From Aurantiochytrium sp. KH105 (Eukaryota; Sar; Bigyra; Thraustochytrida; Thraustochytriidae), in NCBI GenBank assembly GCA_003116975.1, contig BGKB01000061.1, forward strand, positions 124,001 to 188,000: a stretch of DNA of 64,000 nt, written 5' to 3'. The notes under the pieces were generated by a model. It did not search any database. It was not told where the DNA came from and saw nothing but the letters and a program-made list of their open reading frames with translations. The position numbers and the translations under genes were made by a program. Position 1 is the first letter of the stretch. Every line of letters starts with the position of its first letter. This document shows positions 47,327-57,699 of the stretch, piece after piece.

Positions 47327-50300
47327 ATCGCTGCCGCGCTTTCAAGTTCGTCGTGTCGCTGGCAGCAACAGGCCACCGGGGTGTAAAGAAACCAAATTGA
47401 CCGCGCTCCGCTTGTCAGGTGTGGATAAACATAGGCCGCCTCGCAGCGCATCCTGAGCGCAGGGCAGGCGTGATTCTTTCGCCCAAGCGCTCGCCCAAAT
47501 CGCTAGCACTCATTCAACTCGCTCGCGGCCTTGCTGCCTGCAGCTGCTGCTGCGAGGCGTTAGCGCGGGGAGAGAGGGAGGAGGGGGGAGGGAATAAGCC
47601 CTCGGCGCGAGGCGGCGGCCGCGCGAGAAAGAAGGGGCGAAGAAAGAAAAGCAAGAAAGGAAAGAAAGAAAAGCAAGCGCAAGCGGAATCGACCGACGCC
47701 GCCGACGGCGAGGCTTCGCTGCGAGCAAAACAAGTCCGGGAAGCGGGCCGCGAGCGCGCGAGGAAAAGCCGAAAAGGTGTTAGTTTTCTCGGGTGATCAC
47801 GCGCACGGAATCCAGACGTGCAGGCCTGTCTGCCTGCACCCGGCAGACAGGCAGGCAGGCAGACAGGCAGGAGGGAGAGCTGTGGCAACCAATAGCGCAG
47901 CGACCTCTCGGCGCGTTTCCCCTGCTCCTATCGAGGACTGCGGCGCGCTGCGGTGCGCTGCGGTGTGCTGCGGGGGCCGACGAAGGCGGCGGACGGCGCG
48001 ACGCTTAGCTTCCTGGCTTCGCGAAAGGCCCCGCAACTATCTAGCATGTGGGTGTCAAGGCTCTTCTACCAGACTAATGCCAGTTCGGCCTTGGCGTTCT
48101 TCGCTCCGCCCCCTCAAAGTCTGCCCTCGACGTCTGGGCCCGCGCCCGCCTGACCCGACCTGACTTTGCGCCCGCCCCAAATTCCCTGCCCGGCGAGCGT
48201 GCCAACGTATGGAACAGACGGCCACGGCCGGTCAGTCAGCTAGCCAGAGCCTGCCTTGTGCGCGCGCTCGCAAGGCTGCAGCGCGGAGGGAGGAGACTCA
48301 TCTTCTTTTTTCCGCGGCCGAGTCGCAGTGGCCGGGCCAACTCGCTCGCTGGCTGCCTGACCGCTTGTTCTGCTGGGGGCGGCGCTTGATTTAGTTTCAT
48401 TTGATTTGATTTGACTTGATCTGGTTTGATTGGATTTACTATAGGTCTTTCTGGCCGGCCGGCCGCCCGCTCCGGCGTTGGCCCCTTGCGGAATAACACC
48501 AGCCAGCCAGCCAGCCAACCAGCCAACCCTCGTCCTCCGAATCGACTCTACTCGAAGCCGCGTCGATGCTGCTGCCGGTCGGTCGCTTCCTCGCTCATTC
48601 GCATTCGCGCATTCGCGTCAAGCCGGCCAGAGAAGGCAGGCAGCTCGAGGCGCGGCGCGGCGCGTCAGGGCGATCGACCGATCGAGTCTCGGCGCGTTTC
48701 CCAGGCGCAGTGAGAGCGTGAGGCGCCTCGCCGAAGCTGCGAAGAAAGCCGCGCGAAGCTGCGCGTTCGTGTGCGCAGAGAGGCTGCGCGGCCTTGCGGC
48801 CCCTTGCGCCTTCACGTCGCGCCGCTGCGGGGAGAGAGCGGGCGGGGAGAGAGAGGAAGAAAAGAGGGGGGGGTGGGAGGGCGAGAAGAAGCGCCGCGGA
48901 AGGCGGGGCTCGTGCAAAGAACGGGGTCGAAAAGCGAAGGGGCGGTAGAGAGAGAGAAAGGAAAAGGCTGCGAGCACGCAGGGCATCTTCGCTGCGGACC
49001 GGGGAAAGGAGGAAAGAAAAGAAAGAAGGAAAGAAAGAAAAAGTGGAAGAGGTAAGAAGGAGAAGCTAGGACAAGAAGAAAGGAAAATGAATAAGAAAAG
49101 GGAGGAACGAAAATCTAGACTATCCTACGACGCGCGAGCAGCCAGCTGGCTGCAGCTTTCGCTTCTTTCTCTCTTGCGCTTTGGCTGGGCAGCCGCCGAT
49201 GGTTGCGGTATCGGAGGCACCGCTGTGTCTAAACCTGGGCAGGCAGGGGCTGGCGGCTCGGCTGGCTGCTTCCAGGCAGGGAACACCGATCGGCGTGATC
49301 GGGCCTATCGCGGCCCGGCCTTGACGGGCCTTGCGAGGGCGGCCCGCGCGAATTCCTAGCGCGCCCTGAGGCCGACGCGCGGCGCAGAGAGGAGAGGAGA
49401 GGAGACGAGAGGAGACGGAGAGCGAAACCGGGAAAGGAGGCACGCACGCAGGAAGGAAGGAAGGAAGGAAGGCGCTGCGAAGCGCGGCGTCGGCGAAATC
49501 CAGACCCTCTGACCCGCACCTGTGCGCGCGCTTGCTCCGGCCGCCTCCTCCCGCAGCTGCAGACGCCTCGGCCAGGTGATCCCGCAGCACGGCCAAACTG
49601 CGGGCTGCCTCTGAATACCGGCCCGTCGCCGCCTGTCCCCACTGCGACCCCTGACCGAGCCGTCCGCCACTGCCAGCCAGCCCCGGCGGCCGGATGGAAG
49701 AACCCGCGGCTCGAAGGGGCCTGGCCTCCGGGTGCAGGGCCGCGTCAGCTGCGGGTCTGGGCAGGCGCCGCCATGCCTTCACTGTGGGGCGTGCCGTCCT
49801 CCCCCCCAGCGCGCGCCAGCCCTCCCGGACAGGGCTGCGCGGGGCGGAGGCTGGCGGCCGCGCGACTGTGGGACCGCGAGTCGGCCGAGCGTGGAGGGGG
49901 CATCGACGAGAGGGGAGGTCCTGGAGAGAGGGGAAAAGAAGGGGCGGTGTGAGAGGGGCGCGGCTGCGGGCACCCCAGAGGGGGAGAGAGGGAATGAGAG
50001 GGGCGAGGGGGGCGGGGCAGAGAGTCGCGAGTCGAGTTGAGACGGGCGAGGCGAGGCGAGGCGACTCGCAGGCCGCCCGAGGCTCCGGTCAGGATACCCG
50101 GGAAGGCAAAACCGCAACTCGGCGCACCCGAAGGCTCGCAAGCTCGCAAGGTGTCGGCAGTGCAAGCTCAGCACAAGAGCAAGCAAGCAAGCAAGAAGCA
50201 AGCAGGCCAGGCCAAGCAAGCCAGGCAGGCAGGCAGCCCAAGTAGCAGCGAGAGCGGCGTGGAGGAGCGACTCGCTGCTCGGCAGCGCAGGCAAGACGGC

Positions 50301-50358
50301 GACACAGTTCTTGCAGCAGGAGCAGCAGCAGCAGAGGCTGCAAGACCTCTCGGGCGCG

Positions 50359-51438
50359 ATGGGGTACTACTCGTGGCCGGTCCTCGGCTGGAACACAGTG
50401 CCGCAGGTCTTCTCCGGGGATGCCCAGAACGCGAACCAGGCCCCCTCGTACCTTGGCCAGCACTCAAATGGAACCGAGGCGCCCCAGATTAACCTGCAGA
50501 ACATGCAGCAGCAGCCGCAGCAGCCGCAGCAGCAGCAGCAGCAATTGTACATGCCCCATCCGCAGCAGTCCACGCAGACACCGCAGCATGACATGTCATC
50601 GCCGCGCTCCCCCCACGTCCACCCCTCGAACAAGTCTGACGAGGGCGAAGCGCTCGAGGCACTTGGTTCTCTTCTTCGTAGACCCAACAACAACAGCAAC
50701 AACAACATGACTGCCTCCAACAATAATGGTAGCAACAACAACAACAACAACAACAATAACAACTTTGATGACGCCAAGTCGTCCTCGAACAGGCTGCTCA
50801 ACGCACTCAAGAGCCTCGACAGCCCCACCTGGAACCAGCAGCACTACCAGCAGCAACCCCAGTCCACCTTTACGCTGCAGCCTTCGTTTGACGCCAACAC
50901 CAAGCAGCAGCAGCAGAGCATCCCTGCCGTGCCCAGTCTCACCAACAGCACTAACTTCAACGGCAACGTCGACTCGCAGCAGCAGGACTACTCCAAGAAA
51001 CGCCGCGCGTCCCAGCAGAGTCTCGCCGCGCTTCACCAGTCCATCCTCATGGACACAAACGTGGAAGACCTCAAAATGGTCAAGCCCACGAGCTCCAAGT
51101 ACCGAGGCGTCTCCTGGCACTCGCGCGCAAAGACATGGACTGCGCGCGTGTGGAACGCCGCCGAGAACAAGAGCATCCACCTCGGTGTTTTCAACACGGA
51201 ACTCCGTGCCGCGCTCGCCTTCGACCTCAAGGCCCGCGAACTTTTTGGCCGCAAATTCAAGGGATTCAACTTTCCTTGCTCCAAGGAACGCGTTGCGCTT
51301 ATTCGCACCCTCGCGCATGAGGACGCTCTCCCCTCGAGTGACGAAGTCAAGGAGGTCCTCAACGACCCCGAGGCCTCCATCCAGAAGCTGGCCAAGTCCA
51401 CGGACAACCGCGCCACCAAAAAGCGGCGCCAAAGCTAA
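50359..51438 (+). CDS. AP2-domain transcription factor
   Basis: A 359-residue DNA-binding regulator. Starting from the ATG at 50359, the N-terminal ~240 residues are low-complexity with runs of Gln and Asn (one Asn run encoded by AAC/AAT repeats near 50735-50762), typical of activation domains. A short basic stretch (KKRRAS, ~213) may be a nuclear localisation signal. One AP2/ERF domain lies at ~245-306. It starts SKYRGVSWHSRAKTWTARVW and continues HLGVFNTELRAALAFDLKA and FKGFNFP, matching the YRGV and LG-F-T-EEAA landmarks of the family. The C-terminus ends in KKRRQS. The frame extends 16 codons upstream only to a TTG inside a CAG-rich stretch, so a 5' exon is possible. AP2 domains are best known from plants and apicomplexans, and occur in various protists. 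Target genes are unknown. Confidence 0.9.
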   Translation: MGYYSWPVLGWNTVPQVFSGDAQNANQAPSYLGQHSNGTEAPQINLQNMQQQPQQPQQQQQQLYMPHPQQSTQTPQHDMSSPRSPHVHPSNKSDEGEALEALGSLLRRPNNNSNNNMTASNNNGSNNNNNNNNNNFDDAKSSSNRLLNALKSLDSPTWNQQHYQQQPQSTFTLQPSFDANTKQQQQSIPAVPSLTNSTNFNGNVDSQQQDYSKKRRASQQSLAALHQSILMDTNVEDLKMVKPTSSKYRGVSWHSRAKTWTARVWNAAENKSIHLGVFNTELRAALAFDLKARELFGRKFKGFNFPCSKERVALIRTLAHEDALPSSDEVKEVLNDPEASIQKLAKSTDNRATKKRRQS

Positions 51439-52217
51439 GCCCGCGCTGCATTGCATCCTCAATGCAATTCCATCACATACTTTACCCAACCTCCCTCTTC
51501 ACAACCCCAACCTCCCCCATTTGTTTTGGCAGCAACCCCAATTTGCGCATTAAAGGGCATCACATGCGCTCAAGTGGGTTCCTTAAGCGTCAATCCTTAA
51601 TGGCAGCCGCCATTCTGACTCCTTTGACCCTGACCTTACTTCGATTCACGCTCACACGCTCGTCGTCTTCCTTTCTTCCTTTTTGGTGTGTTTATAGTAC
51701 TCGGTACGGATGATTCCCGCCCGCCCTTCCATTTGTGACAAAGCTCAAATTTTGATCTCATTCTGTTTCATTCCTTTCTCCTCTCCTTGCGTAACGCACC
51801 CTGTTCATGACATGGCCCTGCCAGATAGATTCCTTCCTCTTCTCGCCGAGCATCCGTCTATTTGAGTGATGATGGTCTCTCAGCATAAGGAAGCCACAAG
51901 AACAGCAAAGCGAAACAACGCCATGAGAAAGTTTGATATTTTTTTTTAAGGAGCAACATTCTAGCCTTCGTCGTGCGAAAGATGCAGTGATATTTACTGA
52001 AAACGCCGCATTCTAGCAGCCAACGATAAATCTCTAGAAAGAATGAAAGGGAACAATAATCAGTATTTGACTCTACTTTTCTGCAGAAAAGAACAAAACA
52101 TATCCACCTGGTTGTTTTCCCTGTAAGAGAGAGAGTGCAGCAGCATCGTCGTCGTCGTCGTCATCGACAATATCATCAACTTCACAATCTTCATCATTAT
52201 CTCCATCACCAACATCA
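51439..52217. other. AP2 to SUN-like gene spacer (converging genes)
   Basis: A 779-bp AT-richer region that should hold both 3' untranslated regions. A T9 run sits near 51939-51948 and CGTCGT/CATCA triplets near 52145-52215. No gene is supported. Confidence 0.5.
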
Positions 52218-53477
52218 TCACGTGGTTGACGACCACCACACCGACAGATTCTGTACGCAAGTAGGAAGTGGACCCGTCACTACGCGAAGGGCTACTCGAT
52301 CTGCACATGGAACAGATGCAAGACCTCGGTGTGCTTGCTGTATTCCAGACAGCAACTGCGTATGGCCCGGTAACGCATACACCTCGAGACTTAGGGGATT
52401 CCCGTACTCGAGTTTCCCTGCAATTTCACTAGCCTCCATCTTGAGCTTGGCATCGCGAACCACATCTACCTTGGCTCGGACGGGTCGCACGCTCCTCGTT
52501 CCAGTCTCCATTGCCAATAAGGCTGTGGCATCACAATGTGCAGGTACAAACCAACAATGGCCCCTGTCTTGACCCGACTTGCTGCCAATGCTCGATGCAT
52601 GAGCATGCTCCTTCTTCGTACTGAAAGTCAGATTCGCACTCCGTCGCGAAAACGCTTCGCCATAAAAGGATGGACCAGAATGCCGGGCTTCCCTCTCGCC
52701 CACTTGTGGCCAGAATCGCTGCAATGCTTCATGTATCTCACGCGTTAAAAGCATCGATGCTGAAACAGCTTGAGAGCATGAGATCTCAATAGACGAAAGC
52801 GAGAGCTCCGCTCGCTGGATCGTCGCTGTGGCCGCTTCGACGGTCGGCACAGCCAGGTTACCTCCCTGGTGCTCTCGCGCGGCCTCGCGCGTTGCCGAAT
52901 GCCCAAGAAACGCTGCAATCATCAAGCAGATGCCTAGCACGAAGAATCCAAGGTCCACTTCGCTCCACCTTGCATCCGAGCTTCCTGCGCTTACCTCGCT
53001 CTTTTCTGCAGAGGTCTGCGCTGCGTTTTGACTCTTGCTTGACGCGCTTTCATTTTCTGTTGGGCTCCCAGTACCTGCAGACCCCGACGTCGCAGCAGCC
53101 AACGTGACTCCCGATTCTGCAACAGAGCGTGTTGCGCTCCTGCTCCTGCTCCTTCTTCGCGGGCTCCCAGCTACTTCGCTCAGCGATGCAGTCGAAGTCG
53201 CCGGAGGCAACCTTACCGCGGCCGTTGTTGTTGCTGTTGTTGTTGTTGTTGTTGTTGTCGACGTCGTTCTTGACGTTGTCGCCGTGGTCCGACGCCGCGA
53301 CCGGGACCGTTGCCGCCGCGCGCGGGGAGCCACCGCTGCCTTTTTCTCCCGCGACCTCACTCCTCTTTCGCCCGGCTCTGGAGCACCCGTGTCACTCGCT
53401 CGCGCCGCGCGAGGGCCCGTCCTGCGCGCCGCGCTCGACCGCGTCTTCATCCTCAATCGATGATCGTCCATATACAT
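52218..53477 (-). CDS. Single-pass membrane protein with a C-terminal SUN-like domain
   Basis: A 419-residue protein with ATGs at residues 1, 3 and 10. The N-terminal ~170 residues are basic and Ser/Thr/Arg-rich with a poly-Thr run, fitting a nucleoplasmic tail. One membrane segment lies at ~174-194 (DLGFFVLGICLMIAAFLG). After a ~100-residue helical stretch the C-terminal ~120 residues follow the SUN pattern. GHCWFVP (~306) corresponds to G-x-CW-x-F; a Pro-Val-Lys-Val strand and LEVYALP (~364) correspond to the F-x-V-[YF]-G strand; and VALRVVTGPLPTCVQNLSVW (~395) matches the closing strands, with the Cys of the intramolecular disulfide. SUN proteins span the inner nuclear membrane and bind KASH partners. 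Topology and motifs agree, but the domain is divergent and the N-terminal part of it is hard to see. Confidence 0.6.
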   Translation of the reverse strand: MYMDDHRLRMKTRSSAARRTGPRAARASDTGAPEPGERGVRSREKKAAVAPRARRQRSRSRRRTTATTSRTTSTTTTTTTTATTTAAVRLPPATSTASLSEVAGSPRRRSRSRSATRSVAESGVTLAAATSGSAGTGSPTENESASSKSQNAAQTSAEKSEVSAGSSDARWSEVDLGFFVLGICLMIAAFLGHSATREAAREHQGGNLAVPTVEAATATIQRAELSLSSIEISCSQAVSASMLLTREIHEALQRFWPQVGEREARHSGPSFYGEAFSRRSANLTFSTKKEHAHASSIGSKSGQDRGHCWFVPAHCDATALLAMETGTRSVRPVRAKVDVVRDAKLKMEASEIAGKLEYGNPLSLEVYALPGHTQLLSGIQQAHRGLASVPCADRVALRVVTGPLPTCVQNLSVWWSSTT

Positions 53478-54653
53478 TGATTTGCCCCTCCTACTTTTAC
53501 TTTCACCTTCAAGTCAGGCAAGAATTGGGCGCAACCCATTTTAGCACAACCCCTTTTCGAAGCCGGCCACGGATTCAGCCCACACCGCTCCCACATGTGC
53601 TTTCGCAGGGGGGCCCGAGCCTTTAAAAAGCCTAGCAAAACGTGACCTGTTAATCCTCCCGCTCAAGGCCACAGCGCTGTGGAGGGGGCTCCGCTGTCGA
53701 CTGTAAATTGCAGGTGAGTTGCCCGCAGTAGGTCCCACAGAAGGTTCCACCCCGCGCAGACACCTCCGAACACCTGCCAGCTCGTGACGCGCGAGGAGGC
53801 CCTCGCGACAATGGCCTCCGCGGCAGGGGAGGCCACAAGTCCTGTGAAGCGCGGTAGGCGCTTGCGACGGACCACCGACCGACCTCGATCGGGGTCAAAG
53901 TCGCGAAGGAAGGGAGGATGGGAGGATGATGAAAGGGAGGATGGGCGGGAGGGAAGACTCTTCACACGAGGTATCTACGGGGTGGGCGTAATCTCCATCA
54001 TGACACCTATCTTCAAGGAGACACTGGTTTCAGTCTCATTTGTAAAGCGTCGAAAGCCTTGGCATAGTGAGGCGCACCCTCAAACGCGTTTGGCCTGCTG
54101 CTGCGAGCGTGCATGATAGTATGCACGCACGCCCTTTCGAAGGCAATCAATCACATAGAGGGAGGGAGCAAGGGAGGTGAAAAATTCACCTTATAACTCA
54201 GATTTTTCTTCCCCTGCCTTGCATCATAATTGGACCAGATATATGTAAGCCAAGATGACTTGGCGCCGTGTAGCACACAAGCCAGGCAGCGTCTGTAGAG
54301 ATTGAGAATTTCTGGCTCATCTCGTCTCGCGCTCTTCGCGTGAATAGCTGACTTGTCTGTTGTTCTATGTCGCTCAAATCTGTGTTTCGACTCAACCTGT
54401 AGATGTTTTCAAACAATCAGCTCTTCTTGCCTCTCATATGTTAGAGTTACATTCCCGGTTGCTGTTGCTATCCGAGGGACTAGAACCTAGATGGCGTCAC
54501 ACCACGCGTCTGAACGAATGCGTTCCGTCGACAAAAGTATAGAGTGTTTGGTCTCTCCGAATAGCTCAAAGATCGCACTCGATGCAAAGACTATCTGGCC
54601 AATTCAGGCTTCCAAAGACTATCTGGCCAATTCAGGCTTCCAGAGATCCCTCT
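53478..54653. other. Spacer between SUN-like and polytopic membrane protein genes
   Basis: No strong gene in 1.18 kb. A weak candidate is the plus-strand frame from ATG 53811 to 54116 (~101 residues), which has a good start context (ACAATGG) and a basic N-terminus, but shows no domain. A 28-bp duplication at the right end is entered separately. Confidence 0.45.
54586..54641. repeat. Perfect 28-bp tandem duplication
   Basis: AAAGACTATCTGGCCAATTC plus AGGCTTCC occurs twice in direct succession with no mismatch, 13 bp beyond the 3' end of the minus-strand membrane-protein gene. Confidence 0.92.
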
Positions 54654-55406
54654 TCAGGCCAGCAGCGCACGCGAAAAGAGCACCATGCTCGCGCCAATTA
54701 GGTAATGAAACCAATTCTCACGACGCACACCCAGTAAATAGCGGTGTCGATCATTACCAACGAGCAAGCCGGCCGTAGCAAAGGTTGCAACGGCTGCGAG
54801 CGCTTCCTTATTGTCAAGACCCTCGGCGTACAGCACGCAGCCGAGCGAGGCAACACCCACGAAGATCTTATACACTTCTTGCATGACGGGCGAGACCGAA
54901 GGCAGCCTGCTCGCGACAGCACCAAGGGTAACTCCCGATGCGAGGTCAAAGGGGAAACCTACATCCTCTGGAGGGCCTAGGATCGCAGGCCAGAGCCCGC
55001 GAGAGCGGGCGAACCCAAGACCTAGCATGGGAATCCCCACGCGTCCTGCAAACTCGGCCCACAAGGAGTTTGCCTCTGCGAGCGTCCGTGGCGCGAGGCC
55101 GAACCGCAACGCGCCAATCGTGGACGCCAGCGCCACGACGCCCATGCCCATGGCCACATCGACGCGGCCCTTGTCGAAGCTCGCCTTGGCAGCGTACCAG
55201 CAGCACGCCGCGTTCACGCCGTCCGAGACGGCGATGCTCGGATACCTCTGCACATCCGCGACCATGCGTCGAGGCGTACGGCCATCGTCCCCGCGGCCAG
55301 CGTCGCCGCCCCCGCCGCGCCCCTGCGCCGCGCCCTGCGCCGCGCCTTGGCCCTGCTGGCCCTTCTCCTGGCCTCCTCGCCTGCGCTGCCGCGTCTGGCC
55401 GCTCAT
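54654..55406 (-). CDS. Polytopic membrane protein of unknown function
   Basis: A 250-residue protein from the ATG at 55406. The frame continues ~300 codons upstream through Arg/Ala-rich and CATGCATG-derived sequence that looks noncoding; the upstream ATGs there are judged unlikely. The first ~50 residues are Gln/Gly/Arg-rich. From ~60 on there are about five or six hydrophobic segments, including VAMGMGVVALASTIGAL (~85), YKIFVGVASLGCVLYAEGL (~180), LAAVATFATAGLLVG (~203) and HYLIGASMVLFSRALLA (~234). RYLLGVRRENWFHYL before the last segment is a distinctive charged-aromatic loop. No transporter signature is recognised. The codon bias of this half matches real genes here, which supports coding. 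Confidence 0.65.
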   Translation of the reverse strand: MSGQTRQRRRGGQEKGQQGQGAAQGAAQGRGGGGDAGRGDDGRTPRRMVADVQRYPSIAVSDGVNAACCWYAAKASFDKGRVDVAMGMGVVALASTIGALRFGLAPRTLAEANSLWAEFAGRVGIPMLGLGFARSRGLWPAILGPPEDVGFPFDLASGVTLGAVASRLPSVSPVMQEVYKIFVGVASLGCVLYAEGLDNKEALAAVATFATAGLLVGNDRHRYLLGVRRENWFHYLIGASMVLFSRALLA

Positions 55407-56625
55407 GCTCGCCCGGAGCGCCGCCCGGCGCCGCGGACTCGGCTTTCTGTGCACAATCCGCGCCTCGACGACCCCGTCCGCCCGCCTGCCCCGCGCACGC
55501 TGCGCGCGCGCCCGCGGAAGGGTGACACACCGCGCCGTCTGCGTGGCCAAGATCGGGTCTCTCCCGTTGCGTTGCAGCTCTGCCGCGTGCCATGTCGAGC
55601 CGTGCATGCCATGCCCCTGCCATTCCATGGTCAAGCCCGCCATGCATGCATGCATGCGTGCGTGCATGCATGCATTCATACCCGCGTCAAGTCGACTCCA
55701 TCTCCACGCCCGCACGCTGCAGCTGCGTGAGCCCCGCCGCCTTCCTCGCTCGTCGATCGATCGAGCAATCGCCCGCGCCTCGCGCATCGGGCGCGCCGCG
55801 GGGCCTAGAAGACATCCGTTCGCAGAAGAAGACACTGCCAGCCACCGCCACCGATGCGCGCGCTGCGGCCCGGATCGCCCGCCAAGCTCGCCAGCGAGGC
55901 CCCCTCGCCCCCTCGCCCGCCAAACTCGCGCTTTGCCCGCCGAACTCGCGCTTTGCTCGACCCTTTCGCGCGCGGGGGGGAGGGGATGGCGAGGACGAGA
56001 TAACCCCGCCGGCCGCGCGTTGTACCCCCGGCCACGAGGGGGACATTGGAGATCGATCGCGGGAGATCCGCGCTGCCTGCTGCAACGAAGACAGCATTCA
56101 CGCGCCGCACGCGGGACGGCGCGTCGGGCCCTGCTCCGGCCGCCGCTGCGCGCGGGGCGGGACGCGCAGCGGGCGCGGCGACGGCCTGCGCTCGACATTT
56201 CTGGCCGCGCCGCGCCTCGCGTCCAGCGAGCCCTCTTGGCCAGCAAGCGCGAATGCGGCAATTGCGGTGGGCCTTGCTCGTGCGACCGCCGCGCGGGCAT
56301 CATAATATTGTAACGCAGCGCGCCCAATCCTTCACCGTCACAACAAGAGCCCTATCTCCGTGTTGGCGCAATGCCAGGGCCCCATCAAAGGCCGTCACCT
56401 TGAACGCGATCGATCGAGAAGATCGGCGGCGGCCTCGCGGGCAGACCGGAGTCATCCAGCCGTCCCGAGGCGCGCCCGGTCGGCGGCGAGCGCGGGGCGC
56501 GCGGGGCGCGCGGGGCGGGCAGCCGCTGCGGCGAGGGCCCGCGGGGAGCCACGGCCGCGCGTGCATTGGACGGCGGCGGCGCGAGATCGACGACGCTATC
56601 ATTCTTTGAGGGCGCGGACGCGCCA
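55407..56625. other. Divergent GC-rich spacer with CATG repeat
   Basis: About 1.2 kb between two divergent starts. ATGC/GTGC tetranucleotides fill 55641-55676. The long open frames on both strands are Arg/Ala/Pro-rich and overlap each other, as composition predicts. No gene is supported. Confidence 0.5.
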
Positions 56626-57699
56626 ATGCGAAAGATTAAGTTGGAGACGCCCGTTTGGACCGCACGCGCCGCAGAGGCCGCCTCGAGCACGCCTGAGAAC
56701 GAGATTGCCGCCTGCATGTCGCGGCAGGACTTCCGTGGCGAAGATGCGGCGACTGCGGAGCTCCTCAAGATGGAGCACGCCGCGGCGGCGCTCGGCAGCC
56801 TCGCCGACGTCGCCAGCGAAGCCATACAGGATCTGCAGGCCGCGCCCGAGGGCGCACCTAGCGAGGCTGGCGAGCCGCAAGAACCTGCATTGTCCAAGGC
56901 GCCTCGCTCTCTATTGCGCGAGAAGAGAGCGCGCGCCAGCAGCTCGTCCTCCAAAGCCGGTAAAGCTGCCCGAGCGCCGACCAAGAAAAAGAAGACGTTT
57001 CGCTCAGACGTTACGGAGGAGACTTTGGGTGCAAACGCTTCGACGACAGCCTCCGAATCAACAGCAGCAGCAACGACTGCAACAACAGCAACAGCAACAG
57101 ACGAGTCTGAGCCCACAAAGAAAAGACGCAAGACATGCACAGCGGCAACATGCACCCGATTTGCACAAGCCCGGGGAATGTGCGTCGCACATGGCGGAGG
57201 AAAGCTCTGCACCGACAAAGGCTGTGCTAAACTGGCGCGATCCAGAGGAAAGTGTGTCGCGCATGGAGGTGGACAACTGTGCGACGAGCCTGGCTGCGAG
57301 CGCTTTGCGCCGATCAACGGCAAGTGCCGTGCCCACGCCAAAGCTCTCGGCTTGCTGCCTCCTGCCAAGCCACGTGGCAGACGCATTACAATTTGTAAAG
57401 CATGGGAGTGTAACAAACGCGCTCGCTCCAAAGGCGTCTGCAAGACTCACGGCGGAGGTTGGTGTTGCACTTTCCCAGAATGTTTAAAGTTTGCGCAGTC
57501 TGGAGCTGTTTGCGTAGAGCATGGTGGCGGAAGACGCTGCGATCATCCAGGGTGCGAAAAGCTTGCCCGGGTTGGAGGAAACTGCAGCGCCCATGGTGGA
57601 GGACGCTCGTGCGGATACAGTGGCTGCGAAAAGCGTGCAAGGACCCGCGGAATGTGCTCGGCGCATGCTCGTGCCGTGGCGACCGGCGAGCTCAACTGA
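56626..57699 (+). CDS. WRKY19-like zinc-finger repeat protein
   Basis: A 357-residue probable nuclear protein. The frame reaches only a TTG upstream, so the ATG at 56626 is used. The first ~165 residues are low-complexity with Ala, Ser, Thr and a basic patch. A putative nuclear localisation signal, KKRRK, lies at ~164. Seven Cys/His repeats of ~24 residues follow (~168-350). The consensus is C-x4-C-x-[KR]-x-A-x3-G-x-C-x2-H-GGG; examples are LCTDKGCAKLARSRGKCVAH and RCDHPGCEKLARVGGNCSAH. This is the WRKY19-like zinc-finger repeat, common in oomycetes and also in plant WRKY19-type proteins. Repeats 3 and 7 lack the trailing GGG, and a Pro/Arg linker separates repeats 3 and 4. DNA binding is presumed from the family, not shown here. 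Confidence 0.88.
   Translation: MRKIKLETPVWTARAAEAASSTPENEIAACMSRQDFRGEDAATAELLKMEHAAAALGSLADVASEAIQDLQAAPEGAPSEAGEPQEPALSKAPRSLLREKRARASSSSSKAGKAARAPTKKKKTFRSDVTEETLGANASTTASESTAAATTATTATATDESEPTKKRRKTCTAATCTRFAQARGMCVAHGGGKLCTDKGCAKLARSRGKCVAHGGGQLCDEPGCERFAPINGKCRAHAKALGLLPPAKPRGRRITICKAWECNKRARSKGVCKTHGGGWCCTFPECLKFAQSGAVCVEHGGGRRCDHPGCEKLARVGGNCSAHGGGRSCGYSGCEKRARTRGMCSAHARAVATGELN

Larger units (their letters stand above)
38895..50358. other. Gene-poor, microsatellite-rich region of ~11.5 kb
   Basis: I see no recognisable protein, tRNA or rRNA gene here. Open frames are abundant on both strands, overlap each other, are dominated by Arg, Ala, Ser and Pro, and match no family. AT-richer DNA (to ~39.4 kb) gives way to very GC-rich DNA. 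Simple repeats are dense: CAAA/CGAA (39964-39998), CTGCG/CTGTG (39904-39944), GACC (42661-42690), CTGC (45541-45573), GGGA (45641-45669), GGCA (47846-47875), GATTT (48388-48437), GGAA (49446-49470), GCAA/GGCA (50183-50236), plus those entered separately. The ORF at 39210-39404 (ending TDQDAKCPHCHPLKKG) has an ATG and a CxxC but no other support. Several CAG|GTGAG words (40064, 43657) could be splice donors of an unrecognised or noncoding transcript. The region ends at the AP2 regulator gene, so part may be its leader or control region. Confidence 0.55.

Noticed and set aside
53811..54116. Small basic protein after ATG 53811
   Set aside because: Good start context but no recognisable domain, no polyadenylation signal near the stop and Arg/Ser-rich composition; kept only as a note in the spacer entry.
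55407..56327. 300-codon N-terminal extension of the polytopic membrane protein
   Set aside because: Arg/Ala-rich, includes the CATGCATG repeat and Cys/Met/His runs from it, unlike the rest of the protein.
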